From positions 65,482,145-65,546,144 of the forward strand of contig NC_135377.1 in the NCBI RefSeq assembly GCF_049243985.1: 64,000 nucleotides of DNA, in the 5' to 3' direction. The notes beneath the pieces were generated by a model that ran no database searches, was not told the origin of the DNA, and saw only the letters and a program-made list of their open reading frames with translations. The stretch comes from Paroedura picta (lineage: Eukaryota; Chordata; Lepidosauria; Squamata; Gekkonidae). The position numbers were made by a program, and so were the translations under genes. Below are positions 1-10,600 of the stretch, piece by piece (positions within the stretch are counted from its first letter, which is position 1; the number at the start of each line of letters is the position of its first letter).

Positions 1-685
1 GACCAAAGAATATTCATGTTTCTTAATGAATGGTTCTATCCTGAGCAGGCGTTCATCTTAATCACAGGGCAAAAGAACAGGACCCGGGAGATGAATGAAT
101 GAAATATTTACAGCTGGAATTAGCATTAGCACGCAGAAGTTGTGAGTAGACTGGGTGTGAAACACTTTGGTTCTTTCTTTGTGAACCTGATAGAGAGTCT
201 GCTGTCTTCCAGGAGTGCCTGTTTTGTTTCCATATGCTCTGCTTTTATATTGCAAAATAAATAAGTCTCTAGTGCTCTCTTCTTCAAACGGAACAGCCAT
301 AAACCGGAAAGAAGCCACCTGTTGCCTTCTTGCCCTGCTTGTGAACACTTTGGATGGATCTGGAAGCAGAATACAGATCCTTTGGATCAGTCCGCCTATT
401 TTCTTATGAAACTTGGAAGCAAAATTCTCAGCAGTGACTCCCCAATCCGGAAGATCATGATATAACAAAGCACTAATGTAAAACAAAAATAACACCGATT
501 GTAACAATTTCAATCCCTTCTGCACATCTTCCCGGCAGTCTCTTCTTTAGCGTGTGGCTTGCCTCGATACCTCACCACAGACATGTGTCTGTAATAAAAA
601 ATGGTGTGAAGGTGGGGGAGGAGTATAGATGAATCTTTGATCTTTCTGAAGACAGAGTTCTCCAGCTGATCATTCTTGAAGGCTT
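1..685. other. Intergenic, nothing recognised
   Basis: A 155-codon open frame lies on the - strand here but resembles no family I know, and no splice or promoter context supports it. I see no repeat. Confidence 0.5.
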
Positions 686-988
686 TTGGCTACAGAGTGA
701 ACCTCTTGTGGCGCAGAGTGGTAAGGCAGCAGTCATGCAGTCTGAAAGCTCTGCCCATGAGGCTGGGAGTTCGATCCCAGCAGCCGGCTCAAGGTTGACT
801 CAGCCTTCCATCCTTCCGAGGTCGGTAAAATGAGTACCCAGCTTGCTGGGGGGTAAACGGTAATGACTGGGGAAGGCACTGGCAAACCACCCCGTATTGA
901 GTCTGCCATGAAAACGCTAGAGGGCGTCACCCCAAGGGTCAGACATGACCCGGTGCTTGCACAGGGGATACCTTTACCTTGGCTACAG
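686..988 (+). mobile_element. Sauria-type SINE, full length with target duplications
   Basis: The tRNA-like head has an A-box-like TGGCGCAGAGTGGTA and a B-box-like GAGTTCGATCC. The body ends GTCAGACATGACCCGG and the tail is ACCTTT-like, the hallmark of squamate Sauria SINEs mobilised by Bov-B LINEs. A 10-bp direct repeat TTGGCTACAG sits at 686-695 and 979-988, so this is an intact, fairly recent insertion. Confidence 0.9.
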
Positions 989-1039
989 CTGCAGGCACCA
1001 GCACAGTTCTGTCAGACAGGTGTGATAGAACAAATTTAG

Positions 1040-1115
1040 TGTCCAGGGGCACCTTTCAGCCCAACCAAGTTTGACTCAAGGTATGAGCTTTCGTGTGCAG
1101 ATGCACTTCCTCAGA
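1040..1115 (+). mobile_element. Fragment of 'GTCCAGNGGCACCTTT' interspersed repeat
   Basis: Matches a family found elsewhere in the window: GTCCAGGGGCACCTTT, then CAAGGTATGAGCTTTCGTGTG, then a TTCCTCAGA motif. The related right end (TTGGTCTTAAAGGTGCC) is inverted, suggesting an inverted-repeat element. I cannot name the superfamily. Confidence 0.6.
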
Positions 1116-2429
1116 GACAACGTCATGGAGTGGAAATGATCCGTTCCTACTTATACACAAAGCGTGAGAGTCAATTAACACACAGCATAATTGAAATAGT
1201 TGACAGATTCCAGAGATAAATAGGAAAACCCAGCAATCTGGATTCATTTTGTATTCCCTTGAGATTGAATGGCAAGGGTTCAATAAAGGTGTCCACATAG
1301 GAAAGTAATGAGCAAATATATAATCAATTGTTGGCAGCATGTAGCTGAGACCTTGCCCTTATGCCCTCCCCCTCCTCTGCACCTTTTCTCAGCTTAATGT
1401 ACCTCTCTAGAAACTATATCCAAGAAGACACACTCTTTGGTAGACACACAATGTTCTTTGCGAAGGGGCTGCTCCTAATGCATTGTTCCTTGCACACAAT
1501 TGTATTAGTATTTGCAATTCCAGGCCCCAGTCGGGATACTATCCCTGTAGCATTGATCAGGAGAACAGTATTCTGCATTATACTTGCTTCCTGCCCATGA
1601 CAGCTGGTAGCGTCTGTTGACTTGGACCCTAAGCAAGGTGAGCAGAGTTGTGTTTGACAAAGGCAACGTCCCCCTCCATCCCTCACTGCCTCCTTGATGG
1701 GTCAGTAGACCCTTCCCCCAGGAAGAGCTGATAGCCAAATGGCCTAATTAGGGTTATTTTGCCCAGCCCCAATGAATCACACTGAGAGAAAAACCATTTT
1801 AATATTATTACTGCAGAAGAAATATAGACACAAAGGAGTTCCTAAATCTGTGCGGAGAACAATAGCATTACATAGTGTTTAATACCCTGCCCTGGGGTCT
1901 CTACCTCCCCATTCCACCTCCCAGGAACACCCTACAGCCCTTACGCCAGCCTTCCAGGAACTGCTGACAGGGGTCTGGGTCCTTGCCTGGCATCAATCCC
2001 AGCCCCCAAGGTTTACAGATTGCAATGTCTTACTCATGCCTTCTGGCCTTGGCGCACAAGATAAGACCCTTGATCCTGCTCAAAACATTCCCTCCTCCAG
2101 CTCATGGGAAGCAACATTCTGGAGAGGTGCAAGAAGAAAGTGGACGAACCCAAAAACAACAAAGGAAAAAAAGACTCTGTCCAATGGCTTGATCAAAGTA
2201 TAAAAATCTCTGTTATCTCTTTATTTCCACCTGGACTCTGCCAAAACGGTCTCTAGATTATTCTCCGTTTTCAGTGCTTTCATAAGTGGCAAAATGAGTC
2301 CTCCACAAAGTTGTTATTAATAAATTCACTATATTCACTGAAAGTACTGTCGTTTTTGATAATCACTTGAAAATATAATTAGGCGAAAAACGCTCCCTTG
2401 GTGTGGAGAGTCAAGGCTGTAAACTCTTA
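1116..2429. other. Intergenic, nothing recognised
   Basis: Several short open frames on both strands look like chance. No recognisable repeat or gene fragment. Confidence 0.45.
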
Positions 2430-3312
2430 GGTCCATTCCGCACGACTTTAATATAGCACTAGTATTACATTTTGTTTTCGCCACTAAAACTACATTCCGC
2501 ATGACGTTGTGAGCAATCTGCAACACTCCTGCAACACTAGCGCCAAAATCGCTTCGTTGTAGCGATTTCCAGGGAATCCAGAAAAGTGGATTCACCCTCA
2601 GAAAATCGCTACACTCTTGCCAACAACTTGCAACACTTGCGGAAAAGACATGTGCATTCTCAATGTAGCGGTTGCAACAAAGTCCCTCCCCCTGGCTCTC
2701 TCCTCCGAACTTCCGGCAAAGCGATCGCCATTTCCCCCCCCTTGGATTGGGGAAAGCAACGAACCAGCGAGGCTTCATTCACCCAGCGAGGCTTCTCCGG
2801 CTACAGTCCCTCCACAGAAGTGCTTTAAAGCTCCCCTAAGTCCCCAAGCACAACACAGCCCCCTGTTTGCCAGTTTCCTTTAATTTCGGCCAAAAATTGT
2901 GCCTGTGCGGGGGGGGGGATTTTTTTTCCACTTGGGGGAGCAGAGTAACGATGACTCGCCAGCTCACACGCCAGCTAGATGGGTCTCTACGTTGCGAGGA
3001 ATCAAGGCATATTCATTGAAACGTGTGTGTTTTTCACTGTGCTTAAAGGGAAAGGGGCTTTTCGGGAGCATGATAACAACCGCCCATTGGCTGTTCCGTT
3101 TGATTGATGGCCAGGGGTGGGAACAAGCACAGAAAAAAATCGCTTCCTTTCCAGTGATTCCTGCGAGACCAGAAACCTGTGGGGAACAAATGAAACGCTA
3201 CTGGATTCCACTACAAATGAAGGTATGCGGAACGCCGAGATTCCACTATTTAAAATAGCATTTCCACTTTGTGAAACCAATTGGCAACATAGGTCCTTGT
3301 GCGGAAAGGTCC
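2430..3312. mobile_element. 883-bp inverted-repeat DNA element of unassigned superfamily
   Basis: The termini are inverted: GGTCCATTCCGCAC at the left and GTGCGGAAAGGTCC at the right. A second subterminal pair (CATTCCGCATGACG near 2500, TATGCGGAACG near 3230) lies further in. The interior is CpG-richer than the flank and carries no convincing transposase frame, so it is probably a non-autonomous element. No clear target duplication was found. Confidence 0.6.
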
Positions 3313-3477
3313 TTGGTCTCCCCAGATTAGAGGCTGCCACCAGGCTGGCTCTCCTACACCAAGCTGGTTCAAGTCGGTAGTCTTCCAATTAAGGTAGTCC
3401 TTCCACTGGAGAAAGAACCACTGAAGTTAGAAGAAGACTCCTTAGGCTGGGTGACAGTTGGATCCGCCCACTAATTT

Positions 3478-3665
3478 TACAGGGCTGGTGCTTTCACACA
3501 TGCTGAATAATGCACTTGCAATCCACTTCCAATGTGCCTTAGCTATTGTCTTCAAGTGGATTTTCCCATTTTTCACAGTAAAATACAGTGGTAAATGCAT
3601 TGAAAGTGGATTGAAAGTGGAGTATTCTGTACATGTGAACACAGCCAGGGCAAATGAATGGATTA
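3478..3665. mobile_element. MITE-like element with long imperfect inverted ends
   Basis: The left part (CACACATGCTGAATAATGCA, then CAATCCACTTCCAATG) is inverted at the right (CATTGAAAGTGGATTGAAAG, then TATTCTGTACATGTG). A related copy lies at 60100-60225. Superfamily not determined. Confidence 0.55.
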
Positions 3666-3868
3666 TTGAAATAGTGACTGTGAAGCCGTTGGAACCGCCT
3701 GAAGTGCTAGAGTAATGTGTGGCTTTGGTTTTCTTCTTTCATGGCTTTAAACGGAAAGGTCTTGTCAGGTAGGCTTGGCTGAGAGTTGCTGGTGACTCAC
3801 CCAGGGCTAACCAGAGAGTCTCATAGCTGAGCAGATTCTCAGGAGTGAGTTTCCCACACCCTAACTAC

Positions 3869-3886
3869 TGTGCCACTGTGACAGCT
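3869..3886. repeat. Left 18-bp target duplication of the LINE
   Basis: TGTGCCACTGTGACAGCT, identical to 5921-5938. It stands 54 bp outside the LINE's AT-rich tail, so extra DNA lies between tail and duplication. Confidence 0.75.
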
Positions 3887-3940
3887 CCTCCTGTATCCTC
3901 CTTGAGCTAAGCTATGCCTGGGAGGCACCTCAAAAGCTTC

Positions 3941-5920
3941 TTTTATTTATTTATTTATTTATTTATTTATCATACTTATATACCGCCCTCCCCGGAGGCT
4001 CAGGGCGGTTTACATCATAACAGAGAACAATACATAAAACAGTCTGTAACATGTATAACTGATAACTAATAATTGTAACCAAAATAACAGCACAATATAA
4101 CGGTATAACAATATAGTACTACAAACAGGTCCAGGGCTTATTGATGGGATTCTGAGGGGGGTGGTTTATTTATTGAATTCTGAGGGGGGGTGGGGGGGGG
4201 AGCAGGGGCCCTTGGTCGCTGTTGATTATGTCTGGTCTCAGCCAAATGCCTGGTGGAGGAGCTCCTTTTTGCAGGCCCTGCGGAACTGTTTAAGCTCCGT
4301 CAGGGCCCTGATCTCTTCTGGGAGCTCGTTCCACCAGGTAGGGGCCAGAACAGAGAATGCTCTGGCCCTGGTCGAGACCAGACGGACTTCTTTAGGGCCA
4401 GGGATCCTTAGCTGATTGGAGGCAGTAGAGCGTAGAGCTCTTTTGGGGGCATAGGCGGGGAGGCGGTCCCTCAGGTACACTGGGCCCTGACCGCGTATGG
4501 CCTTGAAGGTAATAACCAGAACCTTTAGTCTGATCCGGAATTCAACTGGTAACCATTGCAGCTGGTGGAGAATAGGCCGGATATGAGACCTCCACGGTGT
4601 TGCTGTGAGGATCCTGGCTGCTGCATTTTGAACCAGTTGTAGTTTCCGGGTCAGGGCTGAGGGCAGGCCTGCGTAGAGCGAGTTACAAAAGTCCAGTCTA
4701 GAGGTGACCGTCGCATGGATCACTGTGGCTAGATGTTCCGGGGCCAGGTAGGGCGCTAGTAGTTTGGCTTGGCGGAGATGGTAAAATGCCAGCCGCGCTA
4801 CCTTTGTGATCTGGGCCTCCATTGTGAGGGAGGCGTCCAGAATCACGCCTAGGTTCCTGGCGGAGTGAGCCGTAGAGAGCTGCACGCCATCCAGGGTAGG
4901 CAGGCGCGCTTCCTCACATGGCCCCTTCCTACCCAGCCACAGGACCTCCGTCTTTGAAGGATTGCGCTTCAGACGACTCTGCTTGAGCCATCTCGTCACT
5001 GCTTCCAGGCAGCTGGCTAATGCTTCTGGGGGAGAGTCAGGGCGGCCATCCATCAGGAGGAAGAGCTGGGTGTCATCTGCATATTGGTGGCAACCCAGCC
5101 CAAACTTCCGTACCAGTTGTGCGAGAGGGCGCATGAAGATGTTAAATAGGATAGGAGAGAGGACCGCTCCTTGTGGGACTCCACAAGTAAGTTGCCGGCG
5201 GTCTGATGTTTTCTCTCCTATTGCAACCCTCTGTCCACGATCCTGAAGGAAGGAGATCAGCCATTGAAGGGCTGTCCCTTGTATTCCAGCATCGATGAGG
5301 CGGCGAGCTAGAAGCTCGTGATCGACTGTGTCGAACGCCGCTGAGAGGTCTAATAATATCAGCAGTGCCGACCCGCCTCGGTCCAACTGGCGACGGAGGT
5401 CGTCCGTCAGGGCGACTAGCGTTGTCTCTACCCCATGGCCAGGCCGGAAGCCAGACTGGGATGGGTCTAGGACCGAAGCTTCTTCCAGGTACTCCGTCAG
5501 TTGGTTTGCGACTGCCCTTTCTATCGTCTTGCCCAGAAATGCTAGGTGCGAGACGGGCCTGTAGTTGTTAGGCTCTTGTGGATTTAGAGATGTTTTTTTC
5601 AACAGTGGACGTACCACGGCCTCTTTCAAACCCTCCGGGAATTCTCCTGTTGTGAGAGATAGGTTGATTATCTCCCGGAGGGGGCCCTTTATTCTTATGC
5701 CGGCTGTTTTTAAGAGCCAGGATGGGCAAGGGTCTAGTGGGCATGTAGTTGGTCTTGTTGTCGCTAGTATCCTGTCCACTTCGGCCAGCGTGAGTCGTCT
5801 GAAGTTACTCATAGTTTTCTCCAAAGACGGCCAAGGGGCCTCTAGTTCACTTTTTGTATCTAAGGTTGGAGGGAGGTCGTGGCGGAGTGTCGAGATTTTG
5901 TCTGCAAAATGGCTCACAAA
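3941..5920 (-). mobile_element. 5'-truncated L2-clade LINE with open reverse transcriptase frame
   Basis: On the - strand the frame is open from the 5' break near 5920 to a stop at 4238-4240, about 560 codons of element. It carries reverse-transcriptase motifs: LDLSAAFDTVDH, CGVPQGAVLSPILFNIF and YADDTQLF (YADD at 5072-5083), then NPSKTEVLWLG, ARNLGVILDASL and the C-terminal FCNSLYAGLP region. The 3' end is AT-rich with TAAA-type repeats (3941-3970 on +). The endonuclease domain is absent. An 18-bp direct repeat flanks it at 3869-3886 and 5921-5938. The undamaged frame implies a recent insertion. The first 20-odd residues of the longer open frame lie in flanking DNA. Confidence 0.92.
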
Positions 5921-5938
5921 TGTGCCACTGTGACAGCT
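5921..5938. repeat. Right 18-bp target duplication of the LINE
   Basis: Same 18 bases as 3869-3886, directly abutting the truncated 5' end of the LINE. Confidence 0.75.
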
Positions 5939-6137
5939 TTTAGGACCAGCGTAGCTTTGTTTGAAAAAGGACTGTGTCTTTTCAGCCCTACACAAACAAA
6001 CAAAAGCCAGAGTTGTCTGGGGTTCCTACTAACCACTTGGGGAAATTTGTTCTCACCTCTGGCTTGAAACAAAGAGGAAAACATTCTCCTTAAATGGAAT
6101 CAACATTTTCAGAGCATAATCATTTCCCCCATCTGTA

Positions 6138-6200
6138 TCATAGAATCATAGAGTTGGAAGGGACCTCTTGGGTCATCTAGTCCAACCCCCTTGAATTAGC
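6138..6200 (-). mobile_element. CR1 LINE 3' end fragment
   Basis: ATCATAGAATCATAGAG followed by TTGGAAGGGACC and TCATCTAGTCCAACCCC, the reverse of the typical CR1 3' end with its ATTCTATG repeats. Confidence 0.8.
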
Positions 6201-6530
6201 CTCTATTTGGAAGGAATAATCTCTATTTCATCTGCGTTCATCCTTCATATTCATTTTGCTTTCTCCTTATGGGTTCATTTAACACGTATAGGATGAGAAA
6301 AATGCTTTAAGGAGGCAAAATAGCAATGGCTAAATAATAAACAGTGTGGTATTTCCAGTCCAACCCTCTCTCTATAATAACAAAAGAACATGTGATCTAT
6401 GCTGCAATGTTTGTTACCCAATTGGGAAATCTCTTCATTAGTTTGGAGAAATTAGCTTTTAAGCAGAGATGTGGTGAGAGGGGGTAACTCAGGATCTTCA
6501 CCAATATTTACGGGGATGGTTCCCTTAGGA

Positions 6531-7143
6531 CAGGGACTCCCAGCCAGGGGTCCAGGGACCATGGGGGGGGTGTCTGTGGGAGCTCCAGAGGAGGTCCATG
6601 GCCTTTCTTCTCTGGCCTTAATGGACTCATCCACAAACTAGGGAACCGACCACTTCCATTTTACCCCTTCCTGAGCATGAGTGAGTTTTCTTGTGGTTTC
6701 TGTGTCTGGGAGTCATAGAACTACAGAGTCGGAAGGGACCTCCAGGGTCATCTAGTCCAACCCCTTGCACAATACAAGAACTCATAACTACCTGTCTCCC
6801 CACAGTGACACCAATTTCATGCTCAAGTGATCCCCTCCCCCCCCAAAAAAAAATCTCCAGAATCCAACCTGGCCTGGAGGAAATTAACCTACCATCCCAC
6901 AGTGGCGATCAGCAATTCCCTGGGTGGGTGGAGCCTGCATGCCCACTCCCTTCTTAAAAACTGCCTCCTCTCTCCCCCCCCCTCCTTGAGCCTGCCTGTT
7001 AATGTGGGCATTGGCATAAGTTACTTCCAGGGTGGGGAGACGTGGCTGGGAGGTGTGGCCACCTGACATCACCTCTGGGGCTTCTCTGTGTCTGATAAAT
7101 TATTTCTGGGGCTCCTCCACAGTCAAAAGGTTGTAAAAGGCTG
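6531..7143 (-). mobile_element. hAT-like element interrupted by a CR1 fragment
   Basis: It begins CAGGGACTCCCAGCC and ends GGTTGTAAAAGGCTG, and is the inverted counterpart of the element at 8601-8994. Homology breaks near 6698 and resumes near 6930; the break is filled by a CR1 3' fragment. Flanking 8-mers CCTTAGGA and CCTTAGAG resemble a hAT target duplication (6 of 8). Confidence 0.7.
6698..6930 (-). mobile_element. CR1 LINE 3' fragment nested in hAT-like element
   Basis: GTCATAGAACTACAGAG, GGAAGGGACCTCCAGGG and TCATCTAGTCCAACCCC are the CR1 3' signature in reverse. Its position inside the hAT-like element shows it inserted later. Boundaries are approximate. Confidence 0.65.
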
Positions 7144-7201
7144 CCTTAGAGAAACTCAGAATAACCATGATGAACTGGAATGCTTTTTATTAAGAGGAAT
7201 T

Positions 7202-7260
7202 GAAGAAGAAGAAGAAGAAGAAGAAGAAGAAGAAGAAGAAGAAGAAGAAGAAGAAGAAGA
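7202..7260 (+). repeat. (GAA)n microsatellite, about 20 units
   Basis: An essentially pure GAA run (TTC on the - strand) at the tail of the adjoining SINE. It could read as a glutamate run in one frame, but no gene supports that. Confidence 0.95.
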
Positions 7261-7507
7261 GTTGGTTCTTATATGCCGCTTTTCCCTACCCTTACAGTCG
7301 CCTTCCCATTCCTCTCCCCACAACAGACACCCTGTGGGGTGGGTGAGGCTGAGAGAGCCCTGATATCACTGCTCGGTCAGAACAGTTTTATCAGTGCCGT
7401 GGCGAGCCCAAGGTCACCCAGCTGGCTGCATGTGGGAGAGCGCAGAATCGAACCCGGCATGCCAGATTAGAAGTCCGAACTCCTAACCACTACACCAAAC
7501 TGGTACA
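7202..7507 (-). mobile_element. tRNA-derived squamate SINE with expanded GAA tail
   Basis: Read on the - strand: head TTTGGTGTAGTGGTTAGG, B-box-like GGTTCGATTC, then body motifs CAGCTGGGTGACC and CACAGGGTGTCTGT-like, and tail. Many copies exist in the window. Here the 3' tail has grown into a long triplet run. Confidence 0.8.
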
Positions 7508-8600
7508 GCAAAGGGGTACAGCAAAAACTAAAACACACAAACAAGGCTGGCTAAGAAAATAAGGGAGTAGAGTTGGGAAATATAAGATGGATTTGTGGGG
7601 TGGGGGAGATGATATGCCTCCTGCAAGTCCTTGCAGGTTCCCATTTGCATGTTCTACTTGACAACCATATGTATTTTGCCTTTTCCTTTAAAAAAATGTT
7701 CTTAAAAAGTACGATTCAGCGGGCAGTAGTTAAAAAATAAACCACACTATAACTTTTTACTACAGGTGTTTTTTTTTTAACTGCAGATAGCAAACACCAT
7801 TGTAAAAAGAGGCACTTCGCCATATTACCCATTCTGGAGAAAGTGTATCTTCAAGGGACTGTAAGTGGTAGAACAAACCTGTGTATCCTCCTAAAATGAA
7901 TGCTTCGCCCTTCAGAACCCTTGGTTTTATTCATACGCAAATAACCAGTTTTATTCATATGCAAATAGCCAATTCACCAACTAAATACACGCTATTTATC
8001 TATTCAGATATCTTTAACTGATTGCGTCTAATTAACATCCCTGCTTATAGATGGCATTCTTAGCACTATAGGCTCTCAGAGCGGTTCGCAAACAGCTGCA
8101 CTAATCTTTCTGCGGCAGAGAGTGGAACAGCCCCTATATGTCACGGAATGGTTACAATAATATATTGGAATATGCACTTTCTGTAATGGATTGAAGCTGC
8201 TTTTTACACACCTCCTGAACCCCTTCTATTCCAAGAGTAGTTCTAATCCTAGTAAATATGGAAAGGTTCCTTTAAAAATAAAGAACAGTTTGCATATCCA
8301 GTCAACATAAATTAACCTATTGGGCCCATTGGGGATTAATCTCAGGATGCCTTATAAAAATGATCCAGAGAGAAGGTACAGTGGGGTGAGTCCTACTTTC
8401 CACTGAGCACTAAGGTTGGGAACCTTTGGCACAGGAAGATTCCCATCTTGCTGTGTCCTGCTTCTGAAGATTGTCAGGCACAGTTACCAGCAAAACATCA
8501 GGGTCACTCTAAAACTACCAGACCGTGGCCACACCGCCTGGAAAGCCCACAACAACCAGCTGGAAACCTTTCTTCAATTTAAGTGGCTATTGCATTAGAG
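7508..8600. other. Intergenic, AT-rich, nothing recognised
   Basis: Two near-copies of TTTTATTCATATGCAAATA (about 7926-7965) are the only pattern noted. They contain octamer-like ATGCAAAT, which is weak evidence by itself. Confidence 0.4.
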
Positions 8601-8994
8601 CAGCTTTTTCTAACCTTTTGAACATGGAGGAGCCCCTGAAATAATTTTTTTAGGCTTCACAGAGCCCTGGAAGTGATGTCAAGTGGCCACACCTCCCTGC
8701 TATGCTCCCCGGAAGTGACATGTCACCGAAAGTGACACCACTTCCCATGTTAACAGGCAGGCTCAAGAAGGACTGAGACAGGGAGACAGGACATGGTTTA
8801 AGGTGGAAGTGGGCATGCAGGCTCTGCACAAGAGAACTCGCTCATGCATGTGAGAGAGGAGGGGGAGCAATGAAAGTAGCTGGTTCCATAGCTTGTGGCC
8901 GAGTCCATTAAGGTAAGAGGGAAAAGGCGGTGGACCCCCTTTGGAGTTCCCACGGACCCCCAGGGATCCGTAGACCCCTGGTTGTGAATCCCTG
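8601..8994 (+). mobile_element. hAT-like non-autonomous element, 394 bp
   Basis: Ends CAGCTTTTTCTAACC and GGTTGTGAATCCCTG, imperfect inverted termini. Flanking 8-mers CATTAGAG (8593-8600) and CACTAGAG (8995-9002) match at 7 of 8, as expected of hAT. No transposase frame. Confidence 0.75.
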
Positions 8995-9535
8995 CACTAG
9001 AGGAAGAGTCCAAACTCTTGTGGCATGATAGGGGTAAGATCCACTCCAGCAGTTTCCTTTTGTACTTCAAAACATTCCTGTTCTGGAATTAGGCCAACAA
9101 CAGTTCTGTGTGCTAAGCCATCCATTTTAGTTGGCGCTAAGATAAAGGTGTTATCTCCTAGCTTAATCGGTGTTCTCCAGCTGCCAGATTTTCCAAATGA
9201 GGTCCTATCAATGCAGTGGCAAGTGTTCATTCATATACCATACGGCACACCCTCTTCTATGGTATTGGCATTGCCTCAGGGTTTTATGATCTGCTCGGGT
9301 GTTGCAAGAGGAGGACACACATATAGATGGGAAAACTCCACCCCCTGAATAAGCATGGCCAAGAATCCTTGTGCAAGCAAGTAAGTAGGAAGAGGAGAGA
9401 CTCACAGAGACATCTAGAGAGCCTTTTCATGCTCAAAAGGCTGAAATTTACCGAAGGCTTCCTTGCCCTTCCATGAAGCCTCCCTCCTTGCATCATGAGA
9501 GGAAAAATGTGAACCATTCCATCTAGTATCTACAT

Positions 9536-9661
9536 CAGGGGTAGTCAAACTGTGGTCCTCCAGATGTCCATGGACTACAATTCCCATGAGCCCCTGCCAT
9601 CAGGGGCTCATGGGAATTGTAGTCCATGGACATCTGGAGGACCACAGTTTGACTACCCCTG
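9536..9661. mobile_element. Palindromic hAT-like foldback element, copy A
   Basis: Near-perfect palindrome from CAGGGGTAGTCAAAC to GTTTGACTACCCCTG, with a shortened centre. Flanks ATCTACAT and ATCTAGAT match at 7 of 8, an 8-bp hAT-type target duplication. Confidence 0.9.
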
Positions 9662-9754
9662 ATCTAGATGGATGCAAGAGACAGCTGACATGAACACTGC
9701 AACCCGAAGGACAGCTGAAGTCAGTAGGTTTGGAGAATTGAGGAGTGGAACCTG

Positions 9755-9880
9755 GGAGGGCAGTATTTGGAGAGAGGAGGGACCTCAGAGGAATAGCATG
9801 CCAAAGAGACCAAGTTATTCTTTCCAGAACTCATCTCTGGGAGATCTGCAGGTGCCACTCAGAAACTGGCAACCTTAATG
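9755..9880 (+). repeat. Diverged 'GCCAACC-CTGGAG' interspersed repeat
   Basis: Shares GGGAGATCTGCAGGTGCC and CTGGCAACC features with a repeat seen elsewhere (14819, 27475, 40531). Unclassified; boundaries uncertain. Confidence 0.35.
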
Positions 9881-9939
9881 CCGAAAGATGTAACTCTGTT
9901 TAGGATTGCTTTGTAAATTACCTTCGTTGTTGAATGTTT

Positions 9940-10126
9940 GGTGGTGAAAGGTACCATCAAGTCATGGCCAACTTCTGGTGAAGCTATAAGGTTTTCTGGG
10001 GAGGGGACAAACAGAAGTGGTTTGCAACCCTCAGACTCCTTGTTGGTCTCCCATCCAAGCACTAGCCAGGGCTGACCCTGTTGAACTTTTGAAGTACGAT
10101 GAGATCAGTTTAGCCAATTTAGTCTG
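9940..10126 (-). mobile_element. 5S rRNA-derived SINE
   Basis: The - strand reads like 5S rRNA: GATCTCAT-like, then AGGGTCAGCCCTGGCTAG, TGCTTGGATGGGAGACC. This is the internal promoter region of 5S rRNA, fused to a body with CAAGTCATGGCC-like sequence. Diverged copy. Confidence 0.75.
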
Positions 10127-10600
10127 AGCTGCAAACTGTTCATGGCTTTACAAATTAGATCCATTACTTTGAATTCCACCTGGAAACTAGCACAGTTCCT
10201 TTGGGATTAGAGTACTACAGTCATATCAGTCAGCTAATTTCTAACACTGTTCAAAGGCAAGCTGATTTAGAGCACTCAATAATCCAATATGGCCTCCAGA
10301 GAACATGCAACCATATCTAGCTCCTTCCTCTCCAATAATGTAACAATTATATCAGCCAAAAAAGGCACTCTCTGCAAGGTAGCCATTATTTTCAGGGTTG
10401 CAGCCAATACATGACAATCCAGGAGCAAGGCTAAATCCTGAAGAATGCCCAAACGTGGAGTCTTAAAGGGGAGTCCAACTCCATCTGACACAGATGTATA
10501 CAAATTTCTGGATCTAAGTAGTACATCCAGGAAAATAAGTTCCAGACCAGCGCACTTCCTGAACTTTGTTCCCATGTTCTAATAGTTGGAATATGCAAAC
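10127..10600 (-). mobile_element. Diverged L2-clade LINE fragment
   Basis: Short stretches (CATGGCTTTACAAATTAG, then TTTGAATTCCACCTGG) align in order with the - strand L2 copy at 4490-4560. A 99-codon open frame is probably a remnant. Weak assignment. Confidence 0.4.

Noticed and set aside
58-525. 155-codon open frame on the - strand
   Set aside because: No recognisable domain, no codon or context support, and no relation to a known neighbour of DSP; probably chance.
698-775. Possible tRNA gene (A- and B-box-like motifs)
   Set aside because: It is the head of a Sauria SINE; no cloverleaf with a proper acceptor stem was seen.
2335-2778. 147-codon - strand frame and overlapping + strand frames
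   Set aside because: They start outside and run into the inverted-repeat element; no transposase motif seen.
5921-5995. N-terminal part of the long - strand frame over the LINE
   Set aside because: Lies beyond the element's break and target duplication, so it is flanking DNA that happens to be open.
7088-7363. Open frame with a long glutamate run
   Set aside because: It is the GAA microsatellite of a SINE tail read in one frame.
9536-9661. CRISPR-like or terminator-like palindromes
   Set aside because: Eukaryotic dispersed hAT-like elements, each with its own flanking duplication, not arrayed with spacers.
9940-10126. Possible 5S rRNA gene
   Set aside because: Only the central part of 5S is present, diverged and fused to a SINE body; the same holds for 21811, 30484 and 31290.
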